64,000 nucleotides of DNA, taken from the NCBI RefSeq assembly GCF_008757455.1, contig NZ_VCMV01000077.1:1-64000 (forward strand), written 5' to 3'. Shown here piece by piece: positions 45,443-53,153 of the stretch (position 1 is its first letter; every line of letters begins with the position of its first letter). The stretch is from Microvirga brassicacearum. Its GTDB lineage: Bacteria; Pseudomonadota; Alphaproteobacteria; Rhizobiales; Beijerinckiaceae. Both the position numbers and the translations under genes were made by a program. A model generated the notes under the pieces. That model was given only the letters and a program-made list of their open reading frames with translations, did no database searches and was not told where the DNA came from.

Positions 45443-46015
45443 ATGGTTGAACCTAAAAAAGTGAGCGCCAAAGGCGCCGTGAAGGCCCCCGCAGCGGCGA
45501 AAAGCGTTGCCGCAACTGCAAAGCCGAAGCTGAAGGCGGCAAAGCCCCTTGATCATCACGGGGCTTCGATCGCCGACGAAACGGCGGCTGCTCTCTCGGT
45601 CGTCCCGACCCCGGTGGAGACGCTCAAGGCCGACCCCGTCCCGGTCACGGTTGTTGCGATCGAAACCCCTTTGGCGGCACCGGTTGAGGTGATCGCGTCC
45701 GTCGTCGCGCCGAAAGCCGCGGCGTTGCGACAGGCCGTGGGCGAAGCGGTCAGTGCGTCCGCGCACGGTGCCCTGGCGGTCAACGACAAGGTCATCGATG
45801 CCCTGCAGACCCAGAGCGACGCAGCTCTGGATCTCTGGCGCACAACCGTGTCCGCACCGCACCTCTCCGACGTTTTCCGGCTCCAGAGCAATGGCGCTCG
45901 CCAGGCCTATGAGACGGCGTCGGCTCAGTGGAAGGACATTGCCGAGACGACGGCGCATTGGTTCACCAAGACGGTGGAACCTCTGAGTGCGGCGATCTCG
46001 GATCTCAAGCGCTAA
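45443..46015 (+). CDS. phasin family protein 2
   Basis: The 190-residue protein has a Lys/Ala-rich head (KKVSAKGAVKAPAAAK), an Ala/Val/Pro-rich middle and a C-terminal phasin-like helix pair (DVFRLQSNGARQAYETASAQ, KDIAETTAHWFTKTVEPL). The basic head could bind DNA or the granule surface, as in PhaM- or PhaF-type proteins, but this is inference. AGGAGG lies upstream. It is the second gene of the pair and is followed by a terminator. Confidence 0.87.
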   Translation: MVEPKKVSAKGAVKAPAAAKSVAATAKPKLKAAKPLDHHGASIADETAAALSVVPTPVETLKADPVPVTVVAIETPLAAPVEVIASVVAPKAAALRQAVGEAVSASAHGALAVNDKVIDALQTQSDAALDLWRTTVSAPHLSDVFRLQSNGARQAYETASAQWKDIAETTAHWFTKTVEPLSAAISDLKR

Positions 46016-46379
46016 TATGATGGGGCGACGGGGGAACCAGTCGTCCCACAAGGCATATGGCGGGCACCGGGTCTACGACCACCTGCCCTCCCCGAAATAA
46101 GTGCGTTGAGAAAAGGCCCTGGCGCTAAGGCAGGGCCTTTCGTCTGTCGGGCTCGATGCCTGTTGGTCGATACGATCTCCGCACATTCATGATCAAGGCG
46201 TTAACCGGGCCAGTATGTCTGGTTACCGAATAGTAAAATTCACGATCGAGAAAGTACGTTTCATCGAAGTTACATAATATTGTTGCGAACCGAATGGCAG
46301 GCAGATTACTCATGATCCCGATAGGCGCTTACAGCCTACGAGTTCTCGCTTCGTCAGACCTCTATGTACGGAAATTGTC
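46016..46379. other. intergenic region between phasin 2 and the outer-membrane barrel gene
   Basis: Apart from the terminator at 46112-46140, the 364 bases hold an AT-richer stretch at about 46195-46290 that probably contains the promoter of the barrel gene. A short minus-strand frame at 46125-46313 lacks coding character and overlaps the terminator. Confidence 0.55.
46112..46140 (+). terminator. terminator of the phasin operon
   Basis: AAAGGCCCTG pairs with CAGGGCCTTT around a nine-base loop. Only three T residues close the stem, so it is weaker than the others in the window. Confidence 0.7.
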
Positions 46380-47087
46380 ATGCGTAACACTCTCATCGGA
46401 TTGCTTTCTGGTGCCGCAGCTCTCGCGCTGGTCGCGTCCTCCGCCCAAGCGGCCGACATGCCATCGCGCTACGCGCCGCCCCCGGTCTACGACGCGATAC
46501 CGGTCTTCACCTGGACCGGCTTCTATGCTGGCCTGAATGCCGGCTATGGCTGGAGCACCGGCACCAGCCGCTACTACGATCCCGCCTTCGGTTATGTCGG
46601 TAGCAGCAGCAATGGCGGCTTCGTCGGCGGTGGCCAGGCCGGCTACAATTACCAGATGGGCATGTTCGTCATCGGCGCCGAGGCCGACATTCAATATGCG
46701 TCGGTCGGCAACAAGGGCGCTTCCTACGGATCGCGCTACTTCGCGGGCAATTCGGATGGCTATTACGGCACGCTCCGCGCCCGCCTCGGCTTTGCTTTCG
46801 ATCGCGCCCTCATCTTCGGCACGGGCGGCTTCGCGTATGGCGACGTCGGCGGCAACAACTCCTCCGATCCGCAGCTCGGCTATCACCGCGGCAACAGCAC
46901 CAATGGCGGCTGGACGCTTGGCGGCGGCGTGGAATACGCAGTGACCAACAATATTACCGCCAAGGTCGAAGGCTCTTATGTCAATCTCGACACGCGCGGC
47001 AACTACACGGTCAACGGCTATCAAGGGGCCCGTCGCGACACGGAGTTCGGCGTGGTGAAGGCGGGACTGAACTACAAGTTCAACTGA
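46380..47087 (+). CDS. outer membrane beta-barrel protein (Omp31/Omp25 type)
   Basis: A 235-residue surface protein with a signal peptide ending SAQAAD at residue 25, followed by PVFTWTGFYAGLNAGYGW, the typical start of the eight-stranded Omp25/Omp31 barrel. Alternating strands such as GGQAGYNYQMGMFVIGAEAD and a final aromatic residue pattern (VVKAGLNYKFN) fit an outer-membrane barrel. In Brucella and Bartonella relatives are major antigens or heme-binding proteins; a role here cannot be told. It has its own terminator. Confidence 0.93.
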   Translation: MRNTLIGLLSGAAALALVASSAQAADMPSRYAPPPVYDAIPVFTWTGFYAGLNAGYGWSTGTSRYYDPAFGYVGSSSNGGFVGGGQAGYNYQMGMFVIGAEADIQYASVGNKGASYGSRYFAGNSDGYYGTLRARLGFAFDRALIFGTGGFAYGDVGGNNSSDPQLGYHRGNSTNGGWTLGGGVEYAVTNNITAKVEGSYVNLDTRGNYTVNGYQGARRDTEFGVVKAGLNYKFN

Positions 47088-47108
47088 TTTCCTGCAGACG
47101 ACATATCG

Positions 47109-47143
47109 AAGGGCCCCGTCGCGACAGGGGCCCTTTATTTTTT
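47109..47143 (+). terminator. terminator of the outer-membrane barrel gene
   Basis: GGGCCCC pairs with GGGGCCC around a nine-base loop and is followed by TTTATTTTTT. Confidence 0.92.
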
Positions 47144-47155
47144 CGCAGCGCCAAT

Positions 47156-48646
47156 TCAGCCGGCGAAGAGGCTGGCGCGCTGCGCCGCCATTGCGTGATA
47201 GGCGCGTTTCTCCTCGTACATCTTGAGATCCGCCCGCTTCACCACATCCTCCAAACGCTCGCCCGGCTCGCGCGTGGCGGCGCCCATCGCGAAACTGAGA
47301 ATGAGACCGGAATAGAACTGGTTGTTCAGCTCCGACAGCTTCTCGATGTTTTCCATCATGGCAATCCCATCGCGCTCATCCATGCCGGGCAGAAGGATCG
47401 CGAACTCGTCGCCGCCGATACGCGCCGCGCAAGCGGGCCTCTCGATGATCTTGGTTAAGACCTCTCCGGCGCGTCGCAGCAGGTCGTCGCCGGCCGCGTG
47501 ACCGAGTTGATCGTTGGCTGCCTTCAAGCCGTTCATGTCCGCCACAATGACCGTGATGGGTGCTGGCCCTTTGCGCTCCAGCCGGTTGAGTTCGTCGACG
47601 TAATACGACCGGTTGTAAAGCTTAGTCAGGACGTCGTGCTTGCCGAGATACTCCAGATAAGCCTCGGCCTTCTTGCGCGCAGTGATGTCGGTCAGCGCGA
47701 CCTGAACCAGCGACCAGTCCTGCTCGTGCCCCGGAAGGACCGAGAATTGGAGCTGGACATAGACCTCCTCGCCATCGAGGGAGTAGTTCAGCACCTCGCG
47801 CTGCTGAAAGATCTTCCCGTCCCAGAGGTCGATGAGTTGCTCGCGAAAATGCGGGCGCATGTCATCGCGAAACACCTCGCGCAATCGGCGCAGGAGAGTC
47901 GGCTTGTCCAGAGCGTGAAAAAGATCGAGCGTGTGCTGGTTGACGTCGATGACGCGGATCTCGCTCATGCAGCGCTCGACGAATTCCGGATGAACATCGG
48001 TGAAAACCCGGAAATCGCGAATGCCTTGCCGCCGAACCTCGTCGAGCAATTTCTTGATCGTGCTGAAATCTTCCACCCAAAGCGAAATCGGCGAATGCTC
48101 GAAGAGACCCTGCGCATATTCCTCGCTCAGCGCCAGTTTCCGCCGCGCCGTTTCGCGCTCGGTGACGTTCTCGATGGCGACCAGAACGCGATCCCACGTA
48201 TCTTCCGACCCCGGCAAGATCCGCCCCCGAAGCTGGATGTCGAGCCGTTGACCGCTCAGCGTATAGTTGACCGTGTCGCTTGAGAATTCCCGCTTGCCGT
48301 CCCACAGCTGCACGAGCTCGCCGATATGGGTGTCGAGCATGTCATTGCGAAAGATTTGCCCGAGGTTGGCAACCAGATGCGCGAGGTCGTCCGCTTCGAA
48401 GAGATTCAGCGTCTTGCGGTTCACCTTGACGACTTGGATTCGATCCGAGCAGGCCTGGACCCGGGCCACATTCGCCTGCAGATACTCGCGCAAATCGGTG
48501 ACCCCGGATCCTCGCCAGGTGTCGAACAGCTGCTTCAGCCCGCTGTAATCCTCGAGCCACAGGGAAACCGGCGCCAGGTCGAACATCTCCACATGGGTGT
48601 CATGCTGGTGTGACAGCGCAGGTTGGATGTCGTCAGATTGTCGCAT
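47156..48646 (-). CDS. diguanylate cyclase with two tandem PAS-like domains
   Basis: The 496-residue cytosolic protein has two related sensor modules, each opening with PVSLWLEDYSGLKQLFD or PISLWVEDFSTIKKLLD and ending in an ENVTERE or LTDITAR helix (about residues 20-160 and 180-325). A GGDEF domain follows from about residue 330, with HDVLTKLYNRSYYVDEL and the active motif RIGGDEFAILL near residue 413, so it should make cyclic di-GMP. The usual RxxD inhibitory site before GGDEF is not present (RPAC instead). The signal is unknown. Confidence 0.9.
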   Translation of the reverse strand: MRQSDDIQPALSHQHDTHVEMFDLAPVSLWLEDYSGLKQLFDTWRGSGVTDLREYLQANVARVQACSDRIQVVKVNRKTLNLFEADDLAHLVANLGQIFRNDMLDTHIGELVQLWDGKREFSSDTVNYTLSGQRLDIQLRGRILPGSEDTWDRVLVAIENVTERETARRKLALSEEYAQGLFEHSPISLWVEDFSTIKKLLDEVRRQGIRDFRVFTDVHPEFVERCMSEIRVIDVNQHTLDLFHALDKPTLLRRLREVFRDDMRPHFREQLIDLWDGKIFQQREVLNYSLDGEEVYVQLQFSVLPGHEQDWSLVQVALTDITARKKAEAYLEYLGKHDVLTKLYNRSYYVDELNRLERKGPAPITVIVADMNGLKAANDQLGHAAGDDLLRRAGEVLTKIIERPACAARIGGDEFAILLPGMDERDGIAMMENIEKLSELNNQFYSGLILSFAMGAATREPGERLEDVVKRADLKMYEEKRAYHAMAAQRASLFAG

Positions 48647-49091
48647 AGGGAGCCCTGTCCTCCAGCGTCGACAAATTCGCTGACGTGCTGGATACGCCGA
48701 TCCGAGCTGGACCGTCGAACGCTGAACCGTGTTTCCTTATTATCCTGCGTCGGGAGGATTTGTCACCCCTCACCGGCACGTGGTCGTGGATCCCCCGAAT
48801 GCCGACCGCACCATTCCCGAAGCCCGCATTCTATCCGCCATCCTACCCTCCATGCTTGTCTGAAACAAAGATACGCTAAGCCGGACTATAGCCTGCAGGG
48901 CAACGCACGTTCCGGCACAATATCCAGCAGGAAATAAGCACCTGGCCGTGCAACCACTCGGAAGACCTGCTATCGCGTTCGAAACGGCTGGCTGGCCCGA
49001 ACCTCAGTCTGATGCGGCCCACACTGAAAAGGGAAACCATGCCTGTGAGGAGACATTCCGACGCTGTTTCCAGTTCGGGAGGGCCGGTTTC
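48647..49091. other. gap upstream of the heparinase-like gene
   Basis: The 445 bases include the promoter region of the GGDEF gene on one side and of the heparinase-like gene on the other. A frame open from 48948 joins that gene, but the bases 48948-49091 look less codon-biased. A short frame at 48623-48937 has no family resemblance. I see no RNA gene or repeat. Confidence 0.5.
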
Positions 49092-51887
49092 GTGTCAAGG
49101 CTGAGGCATATTTCACCTGCGTCGGTGCGCTATGCGGGCGATTCGTCAGTATTGCCGGATGCAGCGGCACATGTGGTCGGGTCCACGAATCGATGGTCCC
49201 GCGTGACTCTGACCTGCCCGGATGTGACATCCGACATCTGGTGTGAATTCAGCTTCCAGATTGGGACGCATCCTGACGAGCAGGCCGTAGGCGCACCGGA
49301 CTTTGCGGCCATCGGAGTGGATTTTCTGGCGGCGGACGGCTCGAGCATCGACTTCGCGTCGGTCCCTGGGCTGTCTCGCTTGCAAATCGATCCCTACAGC
49401 TTTTTTGTCGCGGTGGATTCTGCACGCGATGGACGCGCCGGCACCGCGGTCGCTCGCTGTACTTTTCTCATCCCGGCACCGGCAACGCAGCTTCTTTTGA
49501 CGATCCGCAGTTGGCGAAACTCGCATCCCTTTCGGGTGGCGAACGTCGCGGTGACGCAGTTCGTGCAGCGGGATGCGCCGGATCTGACAGACGAACAACT
49601 GCTCATCCCCTCGCAGGACGAGCTCCGTTCGATCAGGGATGTCAGGCGGAACTGGAGAGCGATGACGCCGGAGCCAAACTGGTTCAGCTATGCGGTGGTG
49701 CCAGAGAAAACGCTCTACCTTCGTGGACAGATCATCAACGACGATAACACGGAGGGTGCACTCGCCCGCATCGTCTTTCGGGACGCGCAGAATATCGAGC
49801 TGCCCCAACCATACCCAGACACCCTCACGACGCCCGAAACCGGCGCCTTTCTTGATATTCCAGCCCACGGGCAAGCTCGACGATTCACGTTGGCTATCAC
49901 GGTGCCGCCGCAGGCGATGACGGTCGACGTTGGATTTCGAACATGGCGTCCGGAGTCGGAAATGAAGCTCGTCGTGCCGCTGGAAGTATCGTTGGATGAA
50001 TCACTCCTCCTGCAGAACATCACCGCCGGAGAGGTGACGGATGCGCTGGCTTTCATCGAACGGTTCACCCACAACCCCGCGCTCTCGAAGCCGGCGAAAC
50101 CCGGCGAGAACGCCTCGAATTTTTTTGATCTCCTGCTGGACAGGAATGTTCTAGCACCGGCGTCCTTGATCCATGAGAAGCTCAGGGTCATCCAGCGGGG
50201 CCGAGACCGGCAATTTGTTTCGGGCAGACTACATCTCGGCAGATGTCCCGGCTGGCCTTTGCCCGTCGAGCCAAACTGGACAGAGGATCCATTTCGATCG
50301 CGCGTGTGGCGAATGGAATTTCATTCGCTGTCTTGGCTCCTCGACATCGCCAAGCCTTCATCATCAGGAGCACTCGCTCAGGCAATCGCTCTTGCGTTGT
50401 CTTGGTCGCGCGCGAACCCATTGGGTGAGCCCGCAGACGGTATTGCCCTTCATCCTTTGACGATGTCGACGCGAGCCGAAGTTCTGGCTGAATTGCTGGT
50501 GCTGGGCTTAGCCTCGAAGGATCAAAGGGGTGCCACGGATCTTCTGGAACTCGCCGGCGAATTGGTCCGGCACTGCTTCGCCATATCCGAAATCGTCGGC
50601 CAGAATGTCTTCTCGTCTCCCATCTACCAGATCCACGCCGCCGCCTCCCTGCTCAGTCTTGCCAAGATTTTGCCGCGTCTGCCTTTGTCCGATCATTGGT
50701 CGTCGGTCGCCCTCGCTTGCCTGCGAGACAGCTTCGACCAGTTGCTCGGGCCAGAAGGACAAATCTTCGAGCCATCGCAATATTACCGGTTCGAACTGAT
50801 TGCGCTGGGTCTCATTCTCACGGACATGCTGAAGAACATGCCCGAGGCCGCTTCCCTTGCACGGCATCTGGGCCCGAGATTGGAAAACGCTGCGCTTGCG
50901 ATCCTGCCTCTCCTCGACCCGACCGGCTTTTTTCCACCGTTCGGTGAGACGCCGCGGCAATTCGATCATGCAACAGCACTCGGAACGCTGATCTGCACTT
51001 ATGGGCAGGAATGGACGAGCCATCCCGGCATCCGCAAGGAGCTGTCGTATCCTTATGGATCTCGGGTCCTTGCGTTCGCCGATGCCGGGATCGTCGCTGC
51101 GCGGCGTTACGAACCAGGGCGCGAATGGGGTTATTTTTGCGCGGCATTTTCAGAACAGGGCCAATCGCACGTGCACAGCCACTGCACGTCATTCGTCTAT
51201 TCGTCGGGGGGAATGCCTTGGATCGTCGATGCGGGCGGTTCAGGAGAAAACCAAACCGGTACGGTTCGCCGCTATCTGACCTCGTCGCGCGCGCATAACG
51301 TGGTGATACCGGACGGGCGCGAGCAGACGGCGGGCGTTGGCTGGCTGCGCTCGTCGATCACCTTGCAGGGGGCGACCGCCTTCGAAATCTGCAGCAACGT
51401 GCATGGGCCGGACTATCTTCATCGTCGGATCCTGGTCTGCCTGGACGACCTGAATGCTATGGCGGTTTTTGATGACTTCAGGACAATTCGAGATTCCCTT
51501 TCCGTCGATGGGTTCCTCCATTTCGATCCGCGCGTCGTCGTCGCGCTCGCCAATCCCCGATTGGCTGTCGGTTTCCAGAAGCAGAAAAGATTGCGCATCG
51601 TACCGCACATGATAACGGGCCGCTTCGGTGGTCTTGAAATAGCAAACGGCGTCAGCGGCAAATTGGGCACGCTACAAGGTTTCGTTGCTGCCGAAATGGA
51701 ACGCATCGAGCCGGCCAATGTTCTTTGTTACAGAATGGCTGGTCGACGGAGCGTCTGTGGTGGAGTGGTCGTGTCGCTCGATGAAAGCGCTTCCAAGACA
51801 ATGGCGAACCTTATTGCGAGCCCGGCCTTGGGCGAGCTTCTCAATGGCGAAGCGACAGTCGACGAGAGAATCGTCACCGTTCCGTAA
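49092..51887 (+). CDS. heparinase II/III-like protein
   Basis: A large protein (931 residues from the GTG at 49092) with an N-terminal region of about 300 residues that looks like beta-sandwich, an alpha-helical toroid region and a C-terminal heparinase II/III domain. The latter is marked by SHVHSHCTSFVYSSGGMPW and VDAGGSGENQTG near residue 700, and SSRAHNVVIPDGREQ. Relatives are polysaccharide lyases of alginate or heparan-type polymers, often in exopolysaccharide loci. No signal peptide is evident. GGGAGGG precedes 49092; the frame is open from a GTG at 48948, which is an alternative start. Confidence 0.75.
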   Translation: MSRLRHISPASVRYAGDSSVLPDAAAHVVGSTNRWSRVTLTCPDVTSDIWCEFSFQIGTHPDEQAVGAPDFAAIGVDFLAADGSSIDFASVPGLSRLQIDPYSFFVAVDSARDGRAGTAVARCTFLIPAPATQLLLTIRSWRNSHPFRVANVAVTQFVQRDAPDLTDEQLLIPSQDELRSIRDVRRNWRAMTPEPNWFSYAVVPEKTLYLRGQIINDDNTEGALARIVFRDAQNIELPQPYPDTLTTPETGAFLDIPAHGQARRFTLAITVPPQAMTVDVGFRTWRPESEMKLVVPLEVSLDESLLLQNITAGEVTDALAFIERFTHNPALSKPAKPGENASNFFDLLLDRNVLAPASLIHEKLRVIQRGRDRQFVSGRLHLGRCPGWPLPVEPNWTEDPFRSRVWRMEFHSLSWLLDIAKPSSSGALAQAIALALSWSRANPLGEPADGIALHPLTMSTRAEVLAELLVLGLASKDQRGATDLLELAGELVRHCFAISEIVGQNVFSSPIYQIHAAASLLSLAKILPRLPLSDHWSSVALACLRDSFDQLLGPEGQIFEPSQYYRFELIALGLILTDMLKNMPEAASLARHLGPRLENAALAILPLLDPTGFFPPFGETPRQFDHATALGTLICTYGQEWTSHPGIRKELSYPYGSRVLAFADAGIVAARRYEPGREWGYFCAAFSEQGQSHVHSHCTSFVYSSGGMPWIVDAGGSGENQTGTVRRYLTSSRAHNVVIPDGREQTAGVGWLRSSITLQGATAFEICSNVHGPDYLHRRILVCLDDLNAMAVFDDFRTIRDSLSVDGFLHFDPRVVVALANPRLAVGFQKQKRLRIVPHMITGRFGGLEIANGVSGKLGTLQGFVAAEMERIEPANVLCYRMAGRRSVCGGVVVSLDESASKTMANLIASPALGELLNGEATVDERIVTVP

Positions 51888-52025
51888 ATTCGCGAGTCAT
51901 TCGGGCGAAGGACCGCCAAGCTGGCGCGATCGTGTTCTGATATCTGCAGAATCGTATTGCGAAAGGGCGATGTTGGTCGAAAACTCGGATTCTGGGCATC
52001 GTCCGGCCCTCGGGAACTTTGGTTT

Positions 52026-53111
52026 ATGAACCTTGACCTCCAGCCTGCGCTACGAAACGCCGGTGACGATCTGGCGGCACAAGTTCTGGAGCTTTCCCGC
52101 CTCTGGAAACGTGGCAATTCGGTCAGTGCAAATGCGTATGAGACTGCTCACAAACTGCTCGATCACCCGGGGTTTGACGCCGCATTGATCTCCACCCAGA
52201 ATCGAATCGCCGACTTGGTCGGAGATGACTCGATCAATCATTTTCTCGCATGGCTCAAGGACTGCGCGGGATTGGTTCTCGACGAACAGGAAGGCGCGGC
52301 GGGGGCCCGGAATGTTCGTGTCCATCATCTGTTCGTTGTTCCCGTCGAAGGGCTTGCTCCGGATGCCGAGGGGGTTCTCCGAAGCCAACAAAACCTCGAT
52401 ATCCTCGTGCAGTCATTCGAGGAGACGCCCGTTGTGGCTCCCGGCGAAAAGATCAAATTTGGCGATACCGCGCTGGGAACGATGGATCTTGCCAATGCGC
52501 GTCCCGGAGAGATCAGAAGATTGTTACGACTGATCATGAGTTCCGAGCCAACTGACGTTCGGCGCAGTCGTGAGCTCATCAATGAGATCAAACGCCGCTC
52601 AAAATCGCCAGTCCCTCCACAATACGGAACACGTCTTTGTCAACGCGCCTATATCGGGCTCAGTGCCAGTTCTGAAATCAATCGAAAGCGTGTTCCCGTA
52701 AAACAGTCGGTCCCCCCAGGCGGAGATCGTTTCGCGCTCTGGATCCGGAGGATCAATCGGGCGCTGAAGATGCAGGATGTGAATGTCCGATCGCCGCTGT
52801 CCTGGAACAGAGCCATCGCCGAAATGACGATCTGCCAGATTCAACGGGGATTCGAACTGGCGATTCTCGTTCGTGACAATTATCTCGGCTCCGTAAGCGG
52901 CAAGATCTTGCACGTCGCAGCCGAACCTTCGGGCGTTATCGTGATGGCGCTTGAGAGGGACGATGACGTCATCGGGCCGATTTGCATTCCAGCCGTCCTG
53001 GTCAGCCACAGTGGAGACGCAATAGCAGCTTCTCTTCAGTCGCTGGCGGTCGAGGTCCGCGAACACGATAATGTCGATGATCTGCCGTTGACAGCGGCGT
53101 TCCTTCATTAG
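52026..53111 (+). CDS. hypothetical protein, unrecognised family
   Basis: I do not recognise this 361-residue protein. It has no signal peptide or membrane segment. The first 80 residues look helical, RNVRVHHLFVVPVEGLAPD near residue 95 is a hydrophobic strand region, the middle has a basic stretch (ELINEIKRRSKSPVPPQ), and the end has strand-like GKILHVAAEPSGVIVMALE. It begins 138 bases after the heparinase-like gene on the same strand and may be co-transcribed with it. The ATG at 52026 is chosen; the upstream codon at 51957 is TTG. No function is proposed. Confidence 0.65.
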   Translation: MNLDLQPALRNAGDDLAAQVLELSRLWKRGNSVSANAYETAHKLLDHPGFDAALISTQNRIADLVGDDSINHFLAWLKDCAGLVLDEQEGAAGARNVRVHHLFVVPVEGLAPDAEGVLRSQQNLDILVQSFEETPVVAPGEKIKFGDTALGTMDLANARPGEIRRLLRLIMSSEPTDVRRSRELINEIKRRSKSPVPPQYGTRLCQRAYIGLSASSEINRKRVPVKQSVPPGGDRFALWIRRINRALKMQDVNVRSPLSWNRAIAEMTICQIQRGFELAILVRDNYLGSVSGKILHVAAEPSGVIVMALERDDDVIGPICIPAVLVSHSGDAIAASLQSLAVEVREHDNVDDLPLTAAFLH

Positions 53112-53153
53112 CCCGGCTGACCTGCACCGAGGCGCTGCCGGCAAATCAGCCGC

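Noticed and set aside
46125..46313. Short minus-strand frame between phasin 2 and the barrel gene
   Set aside because: Runs through the phasin terminator and has no family features.
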